A stretch of 45,338 bases of DNA from Desulfobulbaceae bacterium (GCA_026988015.1 JALSMA010000048.1:1-45338); one strand, 5' to 3'; shown: positions 34,756 to 44,729, counted from the first letter of the stretch. Program-made: numbers and translations. The notes: generated by a model from the sequence alone, not told the origin.

Positions 34756-37700
34756 GCATCACCTTTTGATACGCCTGGTCCACTGATTGTGCTGTTACCG
34801 CCACTGCCGGGGGATATTTCTATCTGTAACGGTACCCGGTCTTTCAGGGCTGCCACATGGGAGATGATCCCTATGAGCTTATTCTCTTCGTGGAGTCCAG
34901 CTAAAGTGTCAAGTGCCGACTCCAGTGCATCCTCATCAAGTGTGCCAAAACCTTCATCTAAAAACAGGGAATCCACCCGGACATTGTTTGAGGCCATCTT
35001 GGAAAGCCCCAGGGCGAGTGCCAGACTGACCAGGAACGACTCACCACCTGAAAGGTTTCTGGTTGACCTGATCTCATCTGCCTGGTAGGTGTCTATCACG
35101 TTGAGATCAAGTGGAAGCTCTTTATCCCGCAGCAGAATGTAACGATCACTCATTTTTCTGAGGTGATTGTTGGCGTGGTGAATCATCATCTCAAAGGTAA
35201 TACCCTGGGCAAAATTTCTGAATTTTCGGCCATCTGCTGAGCCGATGAGACTGTGAAGTTTACCCCAATTGCTGACAATCCTTTTTTGTTTTGCTATGGA
35301 AAGGAGTTGAGTCGTGGATTTTGTTTTGTCGATGTTGTTACGTTTTAACTGTTCTTTTGCTCTTACTGCCTCTTCCTGTTTTGCTTCCAGAAGTTGCTCT
35401 TCTTCCTGTAACTGCCGTTTGGTTTCTTCCAGGCTTTCCTGACAGAGTTGCTTTGCTTCTTCCGTCAGAAGCGTTGTTCTTTTTTCTTCGCACAGAGCAG
35501 TGAGTTCCTTTTCCTTGTCGTCGTACTGCTGTTGCAGCTGTTGCAGAACTTCGATCTCTTCAGGGGAGAGAAGGGATTTCAGGAAGTGAGGGCAATCTGT
35601 GAAGATTGAAAGTCCAAGAGCCTTATTAAATAGTTGCTGTTGCGTTTCTATCTTTTTTCTGCGCTCGGATATTTCCTGCTGCAGCCGGCTTTGTAATGTA
35701 GCAAGGCCTGAAATCCGGCGTTCCACTGTTCCGAGCTCCTGCTGCTGTCTACTGAGAGTTTTGCGCAGGTTGTCTACATTTTCTTCAAGGCGGGATTCCT
35801 CCTTGTCGGTGTTTTTGGCAGCGAAAAGGTCATGGCGCCTCTGTTGGGTTTCAGCACACTGTTTTGCCAGTAAATCATGGGAGATCTTTCTGACGGCAAG
35901 TTCCTCTTCTCTTCTTTTACAGAGGGCCTTTTTTTTATTTAATTCAGAGGTGAGGTCGGATAGTTCTGGAGTGATTATTTTTTCCCTTTCCTCTTTATTT
36001 TTCCAGAGCTTGATTTTTTGTTTGAGAGTACTCAGGATTGCGGGCAGTGATGCCGGGTCTGGTTCAGTTGCATCATAGGGACGAAGTTTATTTGCCAATA
36101 TGTTTTGTTTGGCGGTAATATCGTTAATCAGATTGTTCTCCAGGTTTACCAGTCGTTTCGCTTCGACATCCACAGCTGTGAGCTGATGTTTTGCTTCAAG
36201 AAGTGTATTTTCCAGCAGTCGCGCTTGCTCGGTTAATTCTTCCTCCCGGATAATGACTTTAGCAATCTCCTCATGCAATTTTTTCTGCTGCTGCCAGATT
36301 TTTTTCCGGGTGCTTATTGCTGTTGTCAATTCTTTTTCCGTGGTTTCAAGAAGATGTGGTGAGAAATCTTTAAAAGAGGGCAGGGGCAATGTGCTGCGCA
36401 ACTGTTCCGCTTCAGTCTGCAGCTGAATGATTTGTGAAGACACATCTTTTGACTGGCTGGTCAGAGAAACAAGTTTTTCTCTGTCCGCCACTTCCTGATG
36501 GGTCAATTTTTGAATATTTTCCTGGATAATTTTGAGCTGTGCCCTGGCATCATCAAGTTGTTTTTCTTCCTTGGATGCCTTCGGGATTTCCCCATGGCTG
36601 TAGGGGTGGTCTGTGGCACCGCAAAGGGGGCACGGACTGTTTTCTTTTAGCTGTTTCCTGTCTTCTTCCAGCGATTGGATTCGTGTGAGGAGGAGAACGT
36701 TTTTTTCAAGAAGGCGGATTTCTTTTTCTTTGGCGGTCTGTTCTTTGTGGTAAATGTCAAGCTTTTTATTGCGATTATTTTCCTTTTTTTTCAGTTGTTT
36801 ACGTTCCTCGTAAAGGGTGGCGTTTCTGTCGTTCAGCGTTTTGATGTTGTGGTGGAGAAGAGAGAGGCTTTGGCAGTTTTTCAGCTGGTTTTCTGCTGCG
36901 AAAATTTTTTGTTGTAGCTCGGCTGCATCGATACCCTGCATTAATGCATCAAGTGAGCTTTGTAGCTGTTTTTTAAGGGCGCCTGTGCTTTCTGTTGCCT
37001 TTTGATGGTGTTTGAGCGCCGTCTTACTCTGCTTGAGATTTTTCTTACAGGATTGGAGTTGTTGGGTGATGTTTTTTTTCTCCTTCTGGATATCCAGTTG
37101 CTGTCCTGCGAGCTTGTTCAGGCTGGTGGAAATAATTTCAATGGCGTTAAAATCTTCGATAAGCTGTTTGTATTGCTGGTGCTCGCTGAAAAAAGTTTCA
37201 AGACTGTTTAGTTCCCTGCGTTTTTCCTGAATTTTCAGGCGAAGTGTGGAAATGGCCTCTTGTTCCTTACGAAGGCGATTTTTTTCACTGGAAATGGTGA
37301 CGATCTCTTTATTGAGTTCATCCCTTTTTCCTGCGAGGTCATGATCAATGGTGCGAACTTGTTTTATGGTTATAAGACCATGCCTGCGAAGTTCTTCAGC
37401 GTGTTGCAGTGCTGTTTCAGAGATCTTCGTTGTTGCTTTCAGTTTTATCTGCTTTTCTTCTTTTGCCCTGTACTGCGCTGCCAGGGTTCTTTTTTCACGA
37501 AAACTTTCTTCCTGCCTCGATATAAGGTTATTTGTTGTAATATAAGCTGGTTCGAGTTCTTTTGCGGCAAGTCCCGGTTGCAGCCGTGTCAACTCCTCTG
37601 ATTTGGATTTTCTGGTCTGTTGCAGATCGTCGAGGGCTTTCAGATATGTGGCCAGATCTCTTTTGAGACGTGAAATATTATCAAGCCAGGCAATATTGGT

Positions 37701-38429
37701 ACGATGTCGGGTGATGGCTTTTCGTATGACACTGCTTTCTTGTTCTTTATCGGTAACAATTGTCTGGAGTGTCTTTTCTGCTTCAGGGGAAAGAAGCTCG
37801 ATGAGCTGTAGTGAATGCTCGAGTTCTTCAAGTTTTTTCTGCTCAATGAGACGCAGTTCGTGAACCTTAATAGAGAGCTGTGAATAGATTTCCGTACCTG
37901 TTATCTGCTCCAGGATCGGGGATCGTTTATCAGCGGTGGTCTCAAGAAATGCCGCAAATCCACCCTGGGCCAGCAGGGTAGAGCGGGTGAAGCGTTCGAA
38001 ATCCATCCCAGTGACTTTTTCGACTTTCCTGGCAACCTTCCTGATATGGCTTTCCAGGACAGTGTCAGTTAAGGCGTCTGTTATCTCATGTCGGGGTTGC
38101 TGTAATTCATTCCCCGGTCGCTGACGTGAGCGATGCTGGGACCAGTGACAGCGAAAACTACCTTTTACGGTCTGGAATGTCACTTCAGCAAAACAGACCC
38201 CGGTGTGACGGCTCATGATCTGGTTTGAGGATTTTGTTATTTTTCCAAGACGTGGAGTCATACCGTAGAGGGCAAGGCACAGGGCATCCAGCAGGGTTGA
38301 CTTCCCCGCTCCTGTCGGGCCTGTAATAGCAAAGAGGCTGTTTGCTGTATAGGGGTCTGTTGTGAAATCGATCTCCCATGTGCCACTGAGTGAGTTGAGG
38401 TTCTGAAAACGGATATGGAGGATTTTCAC
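34752..38429 (-). CDS. sbcC: SbcC, ATPase subunit of the SbcCD nuclease
   Basis: 1225 residues, longer than the E. coli protein (1048). N-terminal MKILHIRFQNLNSLSGTWEI and Walker A FAITGPTGAGKSTLLDALCL; two very long Glu/Lys/Gln-rich coiled coils; zinc hook CPLCGATDHPY at about residue 598; C-terminal lobe with signature RNLSGGESFLVSLALALGLS (about 1118) and Walker B SLFLDEGFGTLDEDAL (about 1152). With SbcD it cleaves hairpins and processes DNA ends, for example at palindromes. sbcD lies 4 bases upstream in the same direction. Confidence 0.97.
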   Translation of the reverse strand: MKILHIRFQNLNSLSGTWEIDFTTDPYTANSLFAITGPTGAGKSTLLDALCLALYGMTPRLGKITKSSNQIMSRHTGVCFAEVTFQTVKGSFRCHWSQHRSRQRPGNELQQPRHEITDALTDTVLESHIRKVARKVEKVTGMDFERFTRSTLLAQGGFAAFLETTADKRSPILEQITGTEIYSQLSIKVHELRLIEQKKLEELEHSLQLIELLSPEAEKTLQTIVTDKEQESSVIRKAITRHRTNIAWLDNISRLKRDLATYLKALDDLQQTRKSKSEELTRLQPGLAAKELEPAYITTNNLISRQEESFREKRTLAAQYRAKEEKQIKLKATTKISETALQHAEELRRHGLITIKQVRTIDHDLAGKRDELNKEIVTISSEKNRLRKEQEAISTLRLKIQEKRRELNSLETFFSEHQQYKQLIEDFNAIEIISTSLNKLAGQQLDIQKEKKNITQQLQSCKKNLKQSKTALKHHQKATESTGALKKQLQSSLDALMQGIDAAELQQKIFAAENQLKNCQSLSLLHHNIKTLNDRNATLYEERKQLKKKENNRNKKLDIYHKEQTAKEKEIRLLEKNVLLLTRIQSLEEDRKQLKENSPCPLCGATDHPYSHGEIPKASKEEKQLDDARAQLKIIQENIQKLTHQEVADREKLVSLTSQSKDVSSQIIQLQTEAEQLRSTLPLPSFKDFSPHLLETTEKELTTAISTRKKIWQQQKKLHEEIAKVIIREEELTEQARLLENTLLEAKHQLTAVDVEAKRLVNLENNLINDITAKQNILANKLRPYDATEPDPASLPAILSTLKQKIKLWKNKEEREKIITPELSDLTSELNKKKALCKRREEELAVRKISHDLLAKQCAETQQRRHDLFAAKNTDKEESRLEENVDNLRKTLSRQQQELGTVERRISGLATLQSRLQQEISERRKKIETQQQLFNKALGLSIFTDCPHFLKSLLSPEEIEVLQQLQQQYDDKEKELTALCEEKRTTLLTEEAKQLCQESLEETKRQLQEEEQLLEAKQEEAVRAKEQLKRNNIDKTKSTTQLLSIAKQKRIVSNWGKLHSLIGSADGRKFRNFAQGITFEMMIHHANNHLRKMSDRYILLRDKELPLDLNVIDTYQADEIRSTRNLSGGESFLVSLALALGLSKMASNNVRVDSLFLDEGFGTLDEDALESALDTLAGLHEENKLIGIISHVAALKDRVPLQIEISPGSGGNSTISGPGVSKGDA

Positions 38430-38433
38430 TTTT

Positions 38434-39651
38434 TTATTCCGTCATATTTTGTAAGGCATAAAGTGCTGTATTGAATCCAAAAATCAACTCGTCACGCTGC
38501 TCCTCTGGTACCTCATTTACCTCAAGACACTGTTGAAATACCTGTCGGGGAGTGAGCTCTTCCAGGGTCTTAACTTCAGAAGATTGTTTCAAAATATGGT
38601 CTCGAATATGCTTGTTGGATATACGCAGGACGGTGATTCTGCTATCCTGTACCGCACATGAAATCTGTTCCTGTAGATCATCAATAAGGTGGAAACCTTT
38701 ATAAAATATCTCAAGGAAAATGGATTCTTCTCCGGTACGGAGTTCCGCAATTTTCTCAAGGATAGTTTCAAGATCGCCGGAGATACTCTGTAGTTGCTGA
38801 AACCTTGGGACAGGAAATTCGTGCACAGTCAGAGTGGGTGCGGTTTCAATAAGGATGATTTTTTTTTCTTCATTGGCCTCTGAAAAACTCATGGCAAGGG
38901 GGGAACCGGAATAGCGTCTCCGTTCCTGTCCTGAAATTTTCTGGGGGAGATGGAGGTGGCCAAGGGCCAGGTAATCAATGTCATCAGGAAAGCTATCTAG
39001 GGTAAGATGAACCAGTGTCCCCACATAGAGTTCACGGATACCGTCATCCTGTCTGGTTTTACCTCCTTGACAAAAGAGGTGTCCCGTGGCGATGAGGGGG
39101 ACTGTGATGTGCATGTCCTTCTGTCTCTGCAAGGCAAGATCTGTAAGCGTTATATAATGCTCCCGAATACCGGTAAGAAGCTTCTGCTGCTTGTCGGCTA
39201 TACTTTCGCCTGCGACAGATGAACGCACATCTTTGTCACGGAGATAGGGAACCGCAAGGACCATGATTTCCGGAGTGTTGGAATCATCACGGATGAGAAT
39301 AATCTCATCTTCTCTGTTTTCAGGGGCCTTGCCAACAATATGGATGTTGAGAAAGCTCAGGATCTCTTTCGGTGCATTGAGGAGAGTGGGTGAGTCATGG
39401 TTTCCACCAATGATTATAACGTGGCGACAACATGACTTTGTGATTTCGGACAGAAACGAGTAGTACATGGCCAGACTCTGATTGGAGGGCGCCTGGCTGT
39501 CAAAGATGTCGCCAGCCACGATGAGTAGTTCCACCTTCTGTTCCTCTATGGTACGTGTCAGCCAGTTCAGGAAATCACCATGTTCCTGGTGTCTGGGGTT
39601 CCCGTAAAGTTTATGTCCAAGATGCCAGTCTGAGGTGTGGAGTATTTTCAT
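38434..39651 (-). CDS. sbcD: SbcD, nuclease subunit of SbcCD
   Basis: 405 residues of the Mre11/SbcD family with all phosphoesterase motifs: LHTSDWHLGHKLYG, LIVAGDIFDSQAPSN, IIIGGNHDSPTLL, ATGHLFCQGG and LALGHLHLPQKI, followed by RRYSGSPLAMSFSE and the capping domain. It supplies the Mn-dependent exo/endonuclease activity of the SbcCD complex. Only 4 bases separate it from sbcC, so they are one transcript. Confidence 0.97.
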   Translation of the reverse strand: MKILHTSDWHLGHKLYGNPRHQEHGDFLNWLTRTIEEQKVELLIVAGDIFDSQAPSNQSLAMYYSFLSEITKSCCRHVIIIGGNHDSPTLLNAPKEILSFLNIHIVGKAPENREDEIILIRDDSNTPEIMVLAVPYLRDKDVRSSVAGESIADKQQKLLTGIREHYITLTDLALQRQKDMHITVPLIATGHLFCQGGKTRQDDGIRELYVGTLVHLTLDSFPDDIDYLALGHLHLPQKISGQERRRYSGSPLAMSFSEANEEKKIILIETAPTLTVHEFPVPRFQQLQSISGDLETILEKIAELRTGEESIFLEIFYKGFHLIDDLQEQISCAVQDSRITVLRISNKHIRDHILKQSSEVKTLEELTPRQVFQQCLEVNEVPEEQRDELIFGFNTALYALQNMTE

Positions 39652-39670
39652 CGTGTCTGGAATGGAGATT

Positions 39671-41404
39671 TTATCTGGTTGGAAGGGCTATGATCTGCTT
39701 CAGGCTTTTGTTTAGTTTGAGCCTTCTCTTAGAGATCGTTTTTTTTAGTAGTAACTTGCAGTTTCCTATCCTCACCTCGGTACCGGCAAAGGCAGTTCCT
39801 CGAAGATCTATAAAGATTTTCTCGATACGAATACCCTTTGTTTCTATGCCGTCACTAGAGTCATTGGTGGATGTCACTTTGAGTGCGCCAACCCTGGAAT
39901 AGAGAGCAGTACCTGGGATAAGGTTCAGCTTAAGGAGTTTCATTTTGGTTTCGTCTACCAGAGCTTCCATTTTCCTGATCTTCCTGGATCTGGCATTGCC
40001 TCCGTATCGCTGCAGCCATACAATAACATCGTTTTGCTGGGTCAGGAGTGTTTCAGTGAGTTCCCGCTGCATACTGAGTCGTTCCATGTCAACACCTGCA
40101 GCAAGAAAGGCGGGCGTTCCATTTGGTGATCCTACATTTGCAACGGTAAGAGAGCCACCTGCAACCACATTGCCACCAATGATGGTGGTGAAGTCCTGAC
40201 AGCGAATGGCGCCTTTTGCAGAGAGGTCACTGTAATAGGATTGTTTGCGCATTATTATATTGCCACCCGATTCAATTCGACCTTGTTCAATGAACTTAAA
40301 ATCGATATCGCCAAGGGCGGAAATCACAGTGTTCTTTCCGGTGATTCCCCCTTTTATGACAACATTTGCTTCACTGTTAATGGTGGCTGACATTACTTCT
40401 TTTTTGATCTCAAGGTCTCCTCCAGTAACAACTTTAAAGCCCGGTTGAACAGCTCCGTGAACAATGACACAGTTTTTGGACTCAATATGACCGGTGTTGT
40501 AATCAATATCGCTGTGAATCTCCTGCTTGGAACAGACCTTTATTTCTGAATCGTTTATCACTGTGAGGATGCCATCCTTTGTGGCTTTAATCTCACCGCT
40601 GTTTTTATCAAAACTGACGTCCTGTTTGATATTAATAACTAGTTCTTTACCGCCCTCAGGTTCAATTTCTTTTCCAGTCACGTCAATTCCTGGGGTTCCT
40701 AAAATCTCTGGTATCTTGGTGGCGAGTAGTTCGTCCTTGCTCACTCCGATCATGATCCTTCGTTCTCGAAAGTCGATGGTTCCGTCTTCCAGGAGTTGCC
40801 CAGCAATGGGGCCTATTTCAATGGCAAATTTCAGGTAGGCATCCCTGCCGGGTTTTGGCGGTTGTCCAAACGCTATGGGGATATCATGAAAGTCGTTGAA
40901 ATTTTCTTCAATTATTTCCTGGGCTTTCTGCAGAGCGTTCTGGTCAATACCAAAAAGAATGCCAGCCTCTTTAAGGAGTTCCGGGAGCGGTTCTTTACGT
41001 ATCGCAAAATCTTTTGATATGGGGGGGTGGAGAAGCAGGGTGGCTGTCATTCTGTCGTCAGATATCTTCACCAGAGGAGTTACAGAGACAAGAAGGATGG
41101 GCTCTTCGTTTTCGCCCTGTTCCATGACATCTACCCTGGGGTAGCCTATGGTATCAGAAAGGAGCAACTCAGTGTCATTTGAAAAATGGGTGAACTTTCC
41201 AGCTCGGATGGGGCTTTTTTCATATCCTCTATCGGAAAATTTTTTGAATTCAGGGAAAGACAAGAGAGGCTGGTTCTGTTTAACCAGTTCTGAGACGGTG
41301 ACTTTATGTGCTCGATCTTCAGGACCTACCATTATACGTTTTCTGGTAAAATGAAATGTTGGTTCCAGATATTTTACCGCAGGTTTTTCAGTGCTTTTTG
41401 TCAT
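39671..41404 (-). CDS. DUF342 (FapA-like) beta-helix protein
   Basis: 577 residues matching the DUF342/FapA family: N-terminal part with a KH-like region, then ATKDGILTVINDSEIKVCSK, the repeated Gly-rich beta-helix VIKGGITGKNTVISALGDID and GRIESGGNIIMRKQSYYSDL, GGNVVAGGSLTVANVGSPNG, and a C-terminal coiled coil (MERLSMQRELTETLLTQQND). In Vibrio and Bacillus relatives affect flagellar assembly, but the general role is unclear. No flagellar genes are in the window. It begins 20 bases after an upstream gap and is followed closely by sbcD. Confidence 0.88.
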   Translation of the reverse strand: MTKSTEKPAVKYLEPTFHFTRKRIMVGPEDRAHKVTVSELVKQNQPLLSFPEFKKFSDRGYEKSPIRAGKFTHFSNDTELLLSDTIGYPRVDVMEQGENEEPILLVSVTPLVKISDDRMTATLLLHPPISKDFAIRKEPLPELLKEAGILFGIDQNALQKAQEIIEENFNDFHDIPIAFGQPPKPGRDAYLKFAIEIGPIAGQLLEDGTIDFRERRIMIGVSKDELLATKIPEILGTPGIDVTGKEIEPEGGKELVINIKQDVSFDKNSGEIKATKDGILTVINDSEIKVCSKQEIHSDIDYNTGHIESKNCVIVHGAVQPGFKVVTGGDLEIKKEVMSATINSEANVVIKGGITGKNTVISALGDIDFKFIEQGRIESGGNIIMRKQSYYSDLSAKGAIRCQDFTTIIGGNVVAGGSLTVANVGSPNGTPAFLAAGVDMERLSMQRELTETLLTQQNDVIVWLQRYGGNARSRKIRKMEALVDETKMKLLKLNLIPGTALYSRVGALKVTSTNDSSDGIETKGIRIEKIFIDLRGTAFAGTEVRIGNCKLLLKKTISKRRLKLNKSLKQIIALPTR

Positions 41405-41506
41405 GATTTTCCATGATTATTACTGGTCAGTTCTGCTTTACCCGAACTTGTAAGCGTTTGACCATAAAAGAAGTGAGTGATTTTTATTAAGTATGCAAGT
41501 TTGTGA

Positions 41507-41536
41507 ATTATATGCTTGGGTAACTCAATGAGTTAC
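41507..41536 (-). promoter_or_regulatory. Possible promoter with overlapping palindrome
   Basis: Minus-strand TATAAT (41507-41512) about 100 bases before the DUF342 gene, with the perfect palindrome GTAACTCA-A-TGAGTTAC (41520-41536) covering the place of the -35 box. The arrangement fits an operator that blocks or activates this promoter. Suggestive only. Confidence 0.35.
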
Positions 41537-41597
41537 GAAAAAAACAATTACGAAGCCGTCGCGGATTCAGGTGAAAACTATTTTACAGGGAAATGGT

Positions 41598-43328
41598 TCA
41601 GGGGTGTGTTACCCCTTCAAGATCTACCTTCACATTATCGTCAGCACCTTTGGCGTTTAGTTTTTTCGGGTTTGTTTCAAGTCGAGAAATACGACGGGTG
41701 ATTCTGTAGATATTATCTAGAATATCTACTATTTCAACTTCGCGAGCATAAGCTGTGATTCGATTGGGAACATCTGTCGCAAGACGTTGAATTTCCTCCC
41801 GTGTGAAATCTTTGTTCATCCGTGTCACCCCTTCCTTCATGGCACGTACATTTTTGGCAAGTTTTTTATCGCTGCTGGCAATTGCCATGAGGGCAGTATC
41901 AAGCGCTTTCACAACCTCATGGTGAAATTTCATCAGCACTCTGGATGTTTGCTGGCTGACGACAACATTTTCCTTGATACGTTTAACTGAAGAGACCACA
42001 AGATCCGTCGCAATTCTATCGGCGATTCTCTCTAAGCTATTGACGATCAGGATCAAATTCACCAGTTGTTTTGATTGGGATTCGGTGAGGTCACTGGAGC
42101 TGATCCTACTGAGATATTCAAGTATATGATGATGCAGGCTGTCGATAACTTTGTCTTTCTCAGCAAGTTTTTTTACTTCATGCAGGTTGCTGGAGAGCGC
42201 AAGCGGCATTGATTCGTCGACAATGTTCCTGGTAAAGGTACCCATTCTGACAATTTCACGACTCACGGTTTCAAGTGCAGTTGAAGGGGTTATCAACAGC
42301 GATTCGTCAAGAAATTTTGGGAGAAGATTCTCGTCAACCGGAATGGGCTTATCAGGGATCAGCCATTCAACAAGCCTTGCAATCTGAGTCGTAAACCCAA
42401 TAAAGAGAGCTGCATTTGCCAGATTGAAAACAGTGTGGACGTTTGCAATTTGACGTGGAGATTCTGCGGCAAGGCGTGCCAGGCCGCTTAATTCGGTATG
42501 TACAGGAGAAAGCCAGCGGGCGATATCTGCGAGTTGTGGAATCAGGCCAATCCAGATGATGGCACCCAGAACATTAAATAACGTGTGTACAAGTGTTGTT
42601 CGTACAGCCTCGCGTGGTTTTCCTACTGAAGCAAGGCCGGCAGTTACGCAGGTACCTATATTAGAACCGAGAATCAACGCTATTGCCGCATCAAGACTAA
42701 GGATACCCTGGCCAGCCATAACTATCAGGATACCTGTTGTCGCGGAGGACGATTGGATTATGGCTGTGAAGGCAGCACCAATTATAACGGCCACAACTGG
42801 ACTTTCAAGGGTGGCCATAAAGTTGATAAATGGTTCGTACGAGCGAAGGGGGGTCATACCCTCACTCATGACATTCATACCATAGAAAACCAGACCAAGT
42901 CCAAGCACCATTGATCCATAGTGGCGAATCTTCTTTTTCTTTGCAACTATGGATAGAAAAAAACCTGTTGCAATAAGCAATAAGGCAAATTTTGTTACCT
43001 TGAACGCCAGGATCTGTGCTGTGATGGTGGTTCCGATATTTGCACCTATTATCACAGGGACACTCTGGGCCATGGACATAACCCCGGCAGAGATAAACCC
43101 CACCAACAGAACTGTTGTTACAGACGAAGATTGTATGATTGATGTAATAATTGCGCCCATCCCCGCACCAATGAAACGATTACGGGTGAACCTAGCAAGC
43201 AGATCCCTCATGTGATTACCAGCTGTGAGCTTTAATGCCTTAGTCATTAAATCCATTCCGAACAGAAATAATGCAAGTCCACCAAATAAACCGCCCCACA
43301 ATTCAAGGCTGGCAAAGGGATTATTCAT
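41598..43328 (-). CDS. Na+/phosphate cotransporter with PhoU-like domain
   Basis: About 576 residues from ATG 43328 (GAGGAA directly upstream; the TTG 12 bases earlier is not needed). NptA/YjbB-type: LWGGLFGGLALFLFGMDLMT, then two inverted repeats each with QSSS and GxNIGT motifs (SIIQSSSVTTVLLVGFISAG, IIGANIGTTITAQI and IIQSSSATTGILIVMAGQGI, LGSNIGTCVTAGLA), and a C-terminal PhoU-like helical region (from about 370, SREIVRMGTFTRNIVDESMP). It moves phosphate with sodium. Its start overlaps the Usp gene by 8 bases, so the two are coupled. Confidence 0.93.
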   Translation of the reverse strand: MNNPFASLELWGGLFGGLALFLFGMDLMTKALKLTAGNHMRDLLARFTRNRFIGAGMGAIITSIIQSSSVTTVLLVGFISAGVMSMAQSVPVIIGANIGTTITAQILAFKVTKFALLLIATGFFLSIVAKKKKIRHYGSMVLGLGLVFYGMNVMSEGMTPLRSYEPFINFMATLESPVVAVIIGAAFTAIIQSSSATTGILIVMAGQGILSLDAAIALILGSNIGTCVTAGLASVGKPREAVRTTLVHTLFNVLGAIIWIGLIPQLADIARWLSPVHTELSGLARLAAESPRQIANVHTVFNLANAALFIGFTTQIARLVEWLIPDKPIPVDENLLPKFLDESLLITPSTALETVSREIVRMGTFTRNIVDESMPLALSSNLHEVKKLAEKDKVIDSLHHHILEYLSRISSSDLTESQSKQLVNLILIVNSLERIADRIATDLVVSSVKRIKENVVVSQQTSRVLMKFHHEVVKALDTALMAIASSDKKLAKNVRAMKEGVTRMNKDFTREEIQRLATDVPNRITAYAREVEIVDILDNIYRITRRISRLETNPKKLNAKGADDNVKVDLEGVTHP

Positions 43329-43809
43329 GCTTTTCCTCAACGTTGGCAGGAGATTTCACAATTACTACCGGAATATCTGATATCTGCGCAACTCGTTCGG
43401 CAACGGAGCCAAGGAGGATATGGGAAAGACCGCTTCTACCACGACTTCCAATCACTATAAGTTGGACCTGCTCTTTTCTGGCAAATTCAACAATACGGCC
43501 AGGCGGGAGCCCGGAGACGAATTCAATGCGAGAATCATGGAGGCAGGAGAGTTCCGGGTGCTTCTTCTGCATATTTTTTATAAAATCTTTTGCCATGTGG
43601 CTCGCTACCGCAGCAAGTGGTTCTGTCCAATCATCTTTGTCTCTTCGATAAAACCCGGGAGTGTCTGCGGGATCGTGGACAACATGCAATATGATTAGAG
43701 GAGCATGGATGTGACTTATATAATTACTTGCCCAGAGCAATGCAGCTTCGGAGTCTGTCGAAAAATCAATGGCAACAAGAACTGGCTTGGTATCTGCTAT
43801 GTTGTTCAT
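43321..43809 (-). CDS. Universal stress protein (UspA family, ATP-binding type)
   Basis: 162 residues: VLVAIDFSTDSEAALLWASN at the start and LIVIGSRGRSGLSHILLGSV near the end, which has the complete ATP-binding pattern G-2x-G-9x-G-S. This differs from the Usp at 19947, which lacks it. Directly coupled to the Na/Pi cotransporter, so it may modulate transport or serve as its stress-linked regulator; this is inferred from the overlap. Confidence 0.93.
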   Translation of the reverse strand: MNNIADTKPVLVAIDFSTDSEAALLWASNYISHIHAPLIILHVVHDPADTPGFYRRDKDDWTEPLAAVASHMAKDFIKNMQKKHPELSCLHDSRIEFVSGLPPGRIVEFARKEQVQLIVIGSRGRSGLSHILLGSVAERVAQISDIPVVIVKSPANVEEKHE

Positions 43810-44036
43810 AAGAAATGCCTGTTGTTGATATTTGTAAAATTTCTCCTGAAAAAGCAGGAATGGAATCCTGGTTTTGCCCGGTCAATGACGGAGGCGTTGG
43901 GGGCCAGAAACATGAGACAATCTTTACCCCAAATCGTTTAGATTGTTTGAGGTGCAACTGTGAATACTTTCTCCCTACATCTTCATGATAAAGTATATTC
44001 ATGGTGTGAATAATCTGGAAGTATATCTTTTTTATT

Positions 44037-44066
44037 CTTGTCATGTTCAAAACATAGCATGACAAG
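44037..44066 (+). promoter_or_regulatory. Inverted repeat upstream of methyltransferase
   Basis: CTTGTCATG and CATGACAAG, a perfect 9-bp inverted repeat with a 12-base spacer, 18 bases before the methyltransferase ATG and after a T-rich stretch. It may be an operator or an mRNA hairpin near the ribosome site. Confidence 0.5.
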
Positions 44067-44084
44067 GGGTGATGTCAACGAGTA

Positions 44085-44729
44085 ATGGGTATTGTGTATC
44101 TAATACGCTCTTATGGTGAGGAAATTGAACGGGAAAGTTTTCTTATGGGCATGTTTAATCTGGCTATGGAGTTAGTTCCCGGCATTGTAGAAAAAATTGA
44201 CCTGTCTGGCCGCGCCCGTCTTCTAGATTTAGGAGGAGGGCCCGGGACCTACGCGATCCATTTCTGCCTGGAAAACCCTGAACTCCGTGCTGTAATCTAC
44301 GATCGCCCAACCACTCAGTCAATTGCTGTTGCAACAGCAGAGAAGTTTGATATGACTGAGCGGGTGACATTTATGGGTGGTGATGTTATATGCGACAGTA
44401 TCTCTGGCGGTCCTTATGATGTGGTTTGGCTGTCTCATCTTCTGCATAGTAATGGCCCTGAGGTTTGTCAGCGGATTATTGATAAGTGTGTGGCCGCAAT
44501 GGAGCCGGGGGGCCTGATTATGATACATGAATTTATCCTTGATAACAGCAAAGATGGGCCAGAATTTCCGGCCCTCTTTTCCCTGAATATGCTGGTGAAC
44601 AATCCTGAGGGACGGGCATATTCGGAAGGAGAATTGACTGCCATGCTTCAAAAGAGCGGTGTCAACAATATAAAGCGGCTTCCATTTCGGAGCCCTAGGG
44701 ATTCGGCCATTCTGTTCGGAGTTGTTTAA
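44085..44729 (+). CDS. O-methyltransferase catalytic domain (acetylserotonin/HIOMT-like family), N-terminally short
   Basis: 214 residues, against about 340 in the family. The SAM-binding half is complete: LLDLGGGPGTYAIHFCLENP (motif I), MGGDVICDSISGGPYDVVWL, LSHLLHSNGPEVCQRIIDKC, PGGLIMIHEFILDNSKDGPE then FPALFSLNMLVNNPEGRAYS. The N-terminal winged-helix dimerisation domain that full-length relatives have is missing, and I found no frame upstream that encodes it. It may be a natural short form or a 5'-deleted copy. There is no good Shine-Dalgarno site; ATG 44072, behind AAGGGG, opens a 15-codon ORF in another frame. Confidence 0.75.
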   Translation: MGIVYLIRSYGEEIERESFLMGMFNLAMELVPGIVEKIDLSGRARLLDLGGGPGTYAIHFCLENPELRAVIYDRPTTQSIAVATAEKFDMTERVTFMGGDVICDSISGGPYDVVWLSHLLHSNGPEVCQRIIDKCVAAMEPGGLIMIHEFILDNSKDGPEFPALFSLNMLVNNPEGRAYSEGELTAMLQKSGVNNIKRLPFRSPRDSAILFGVV

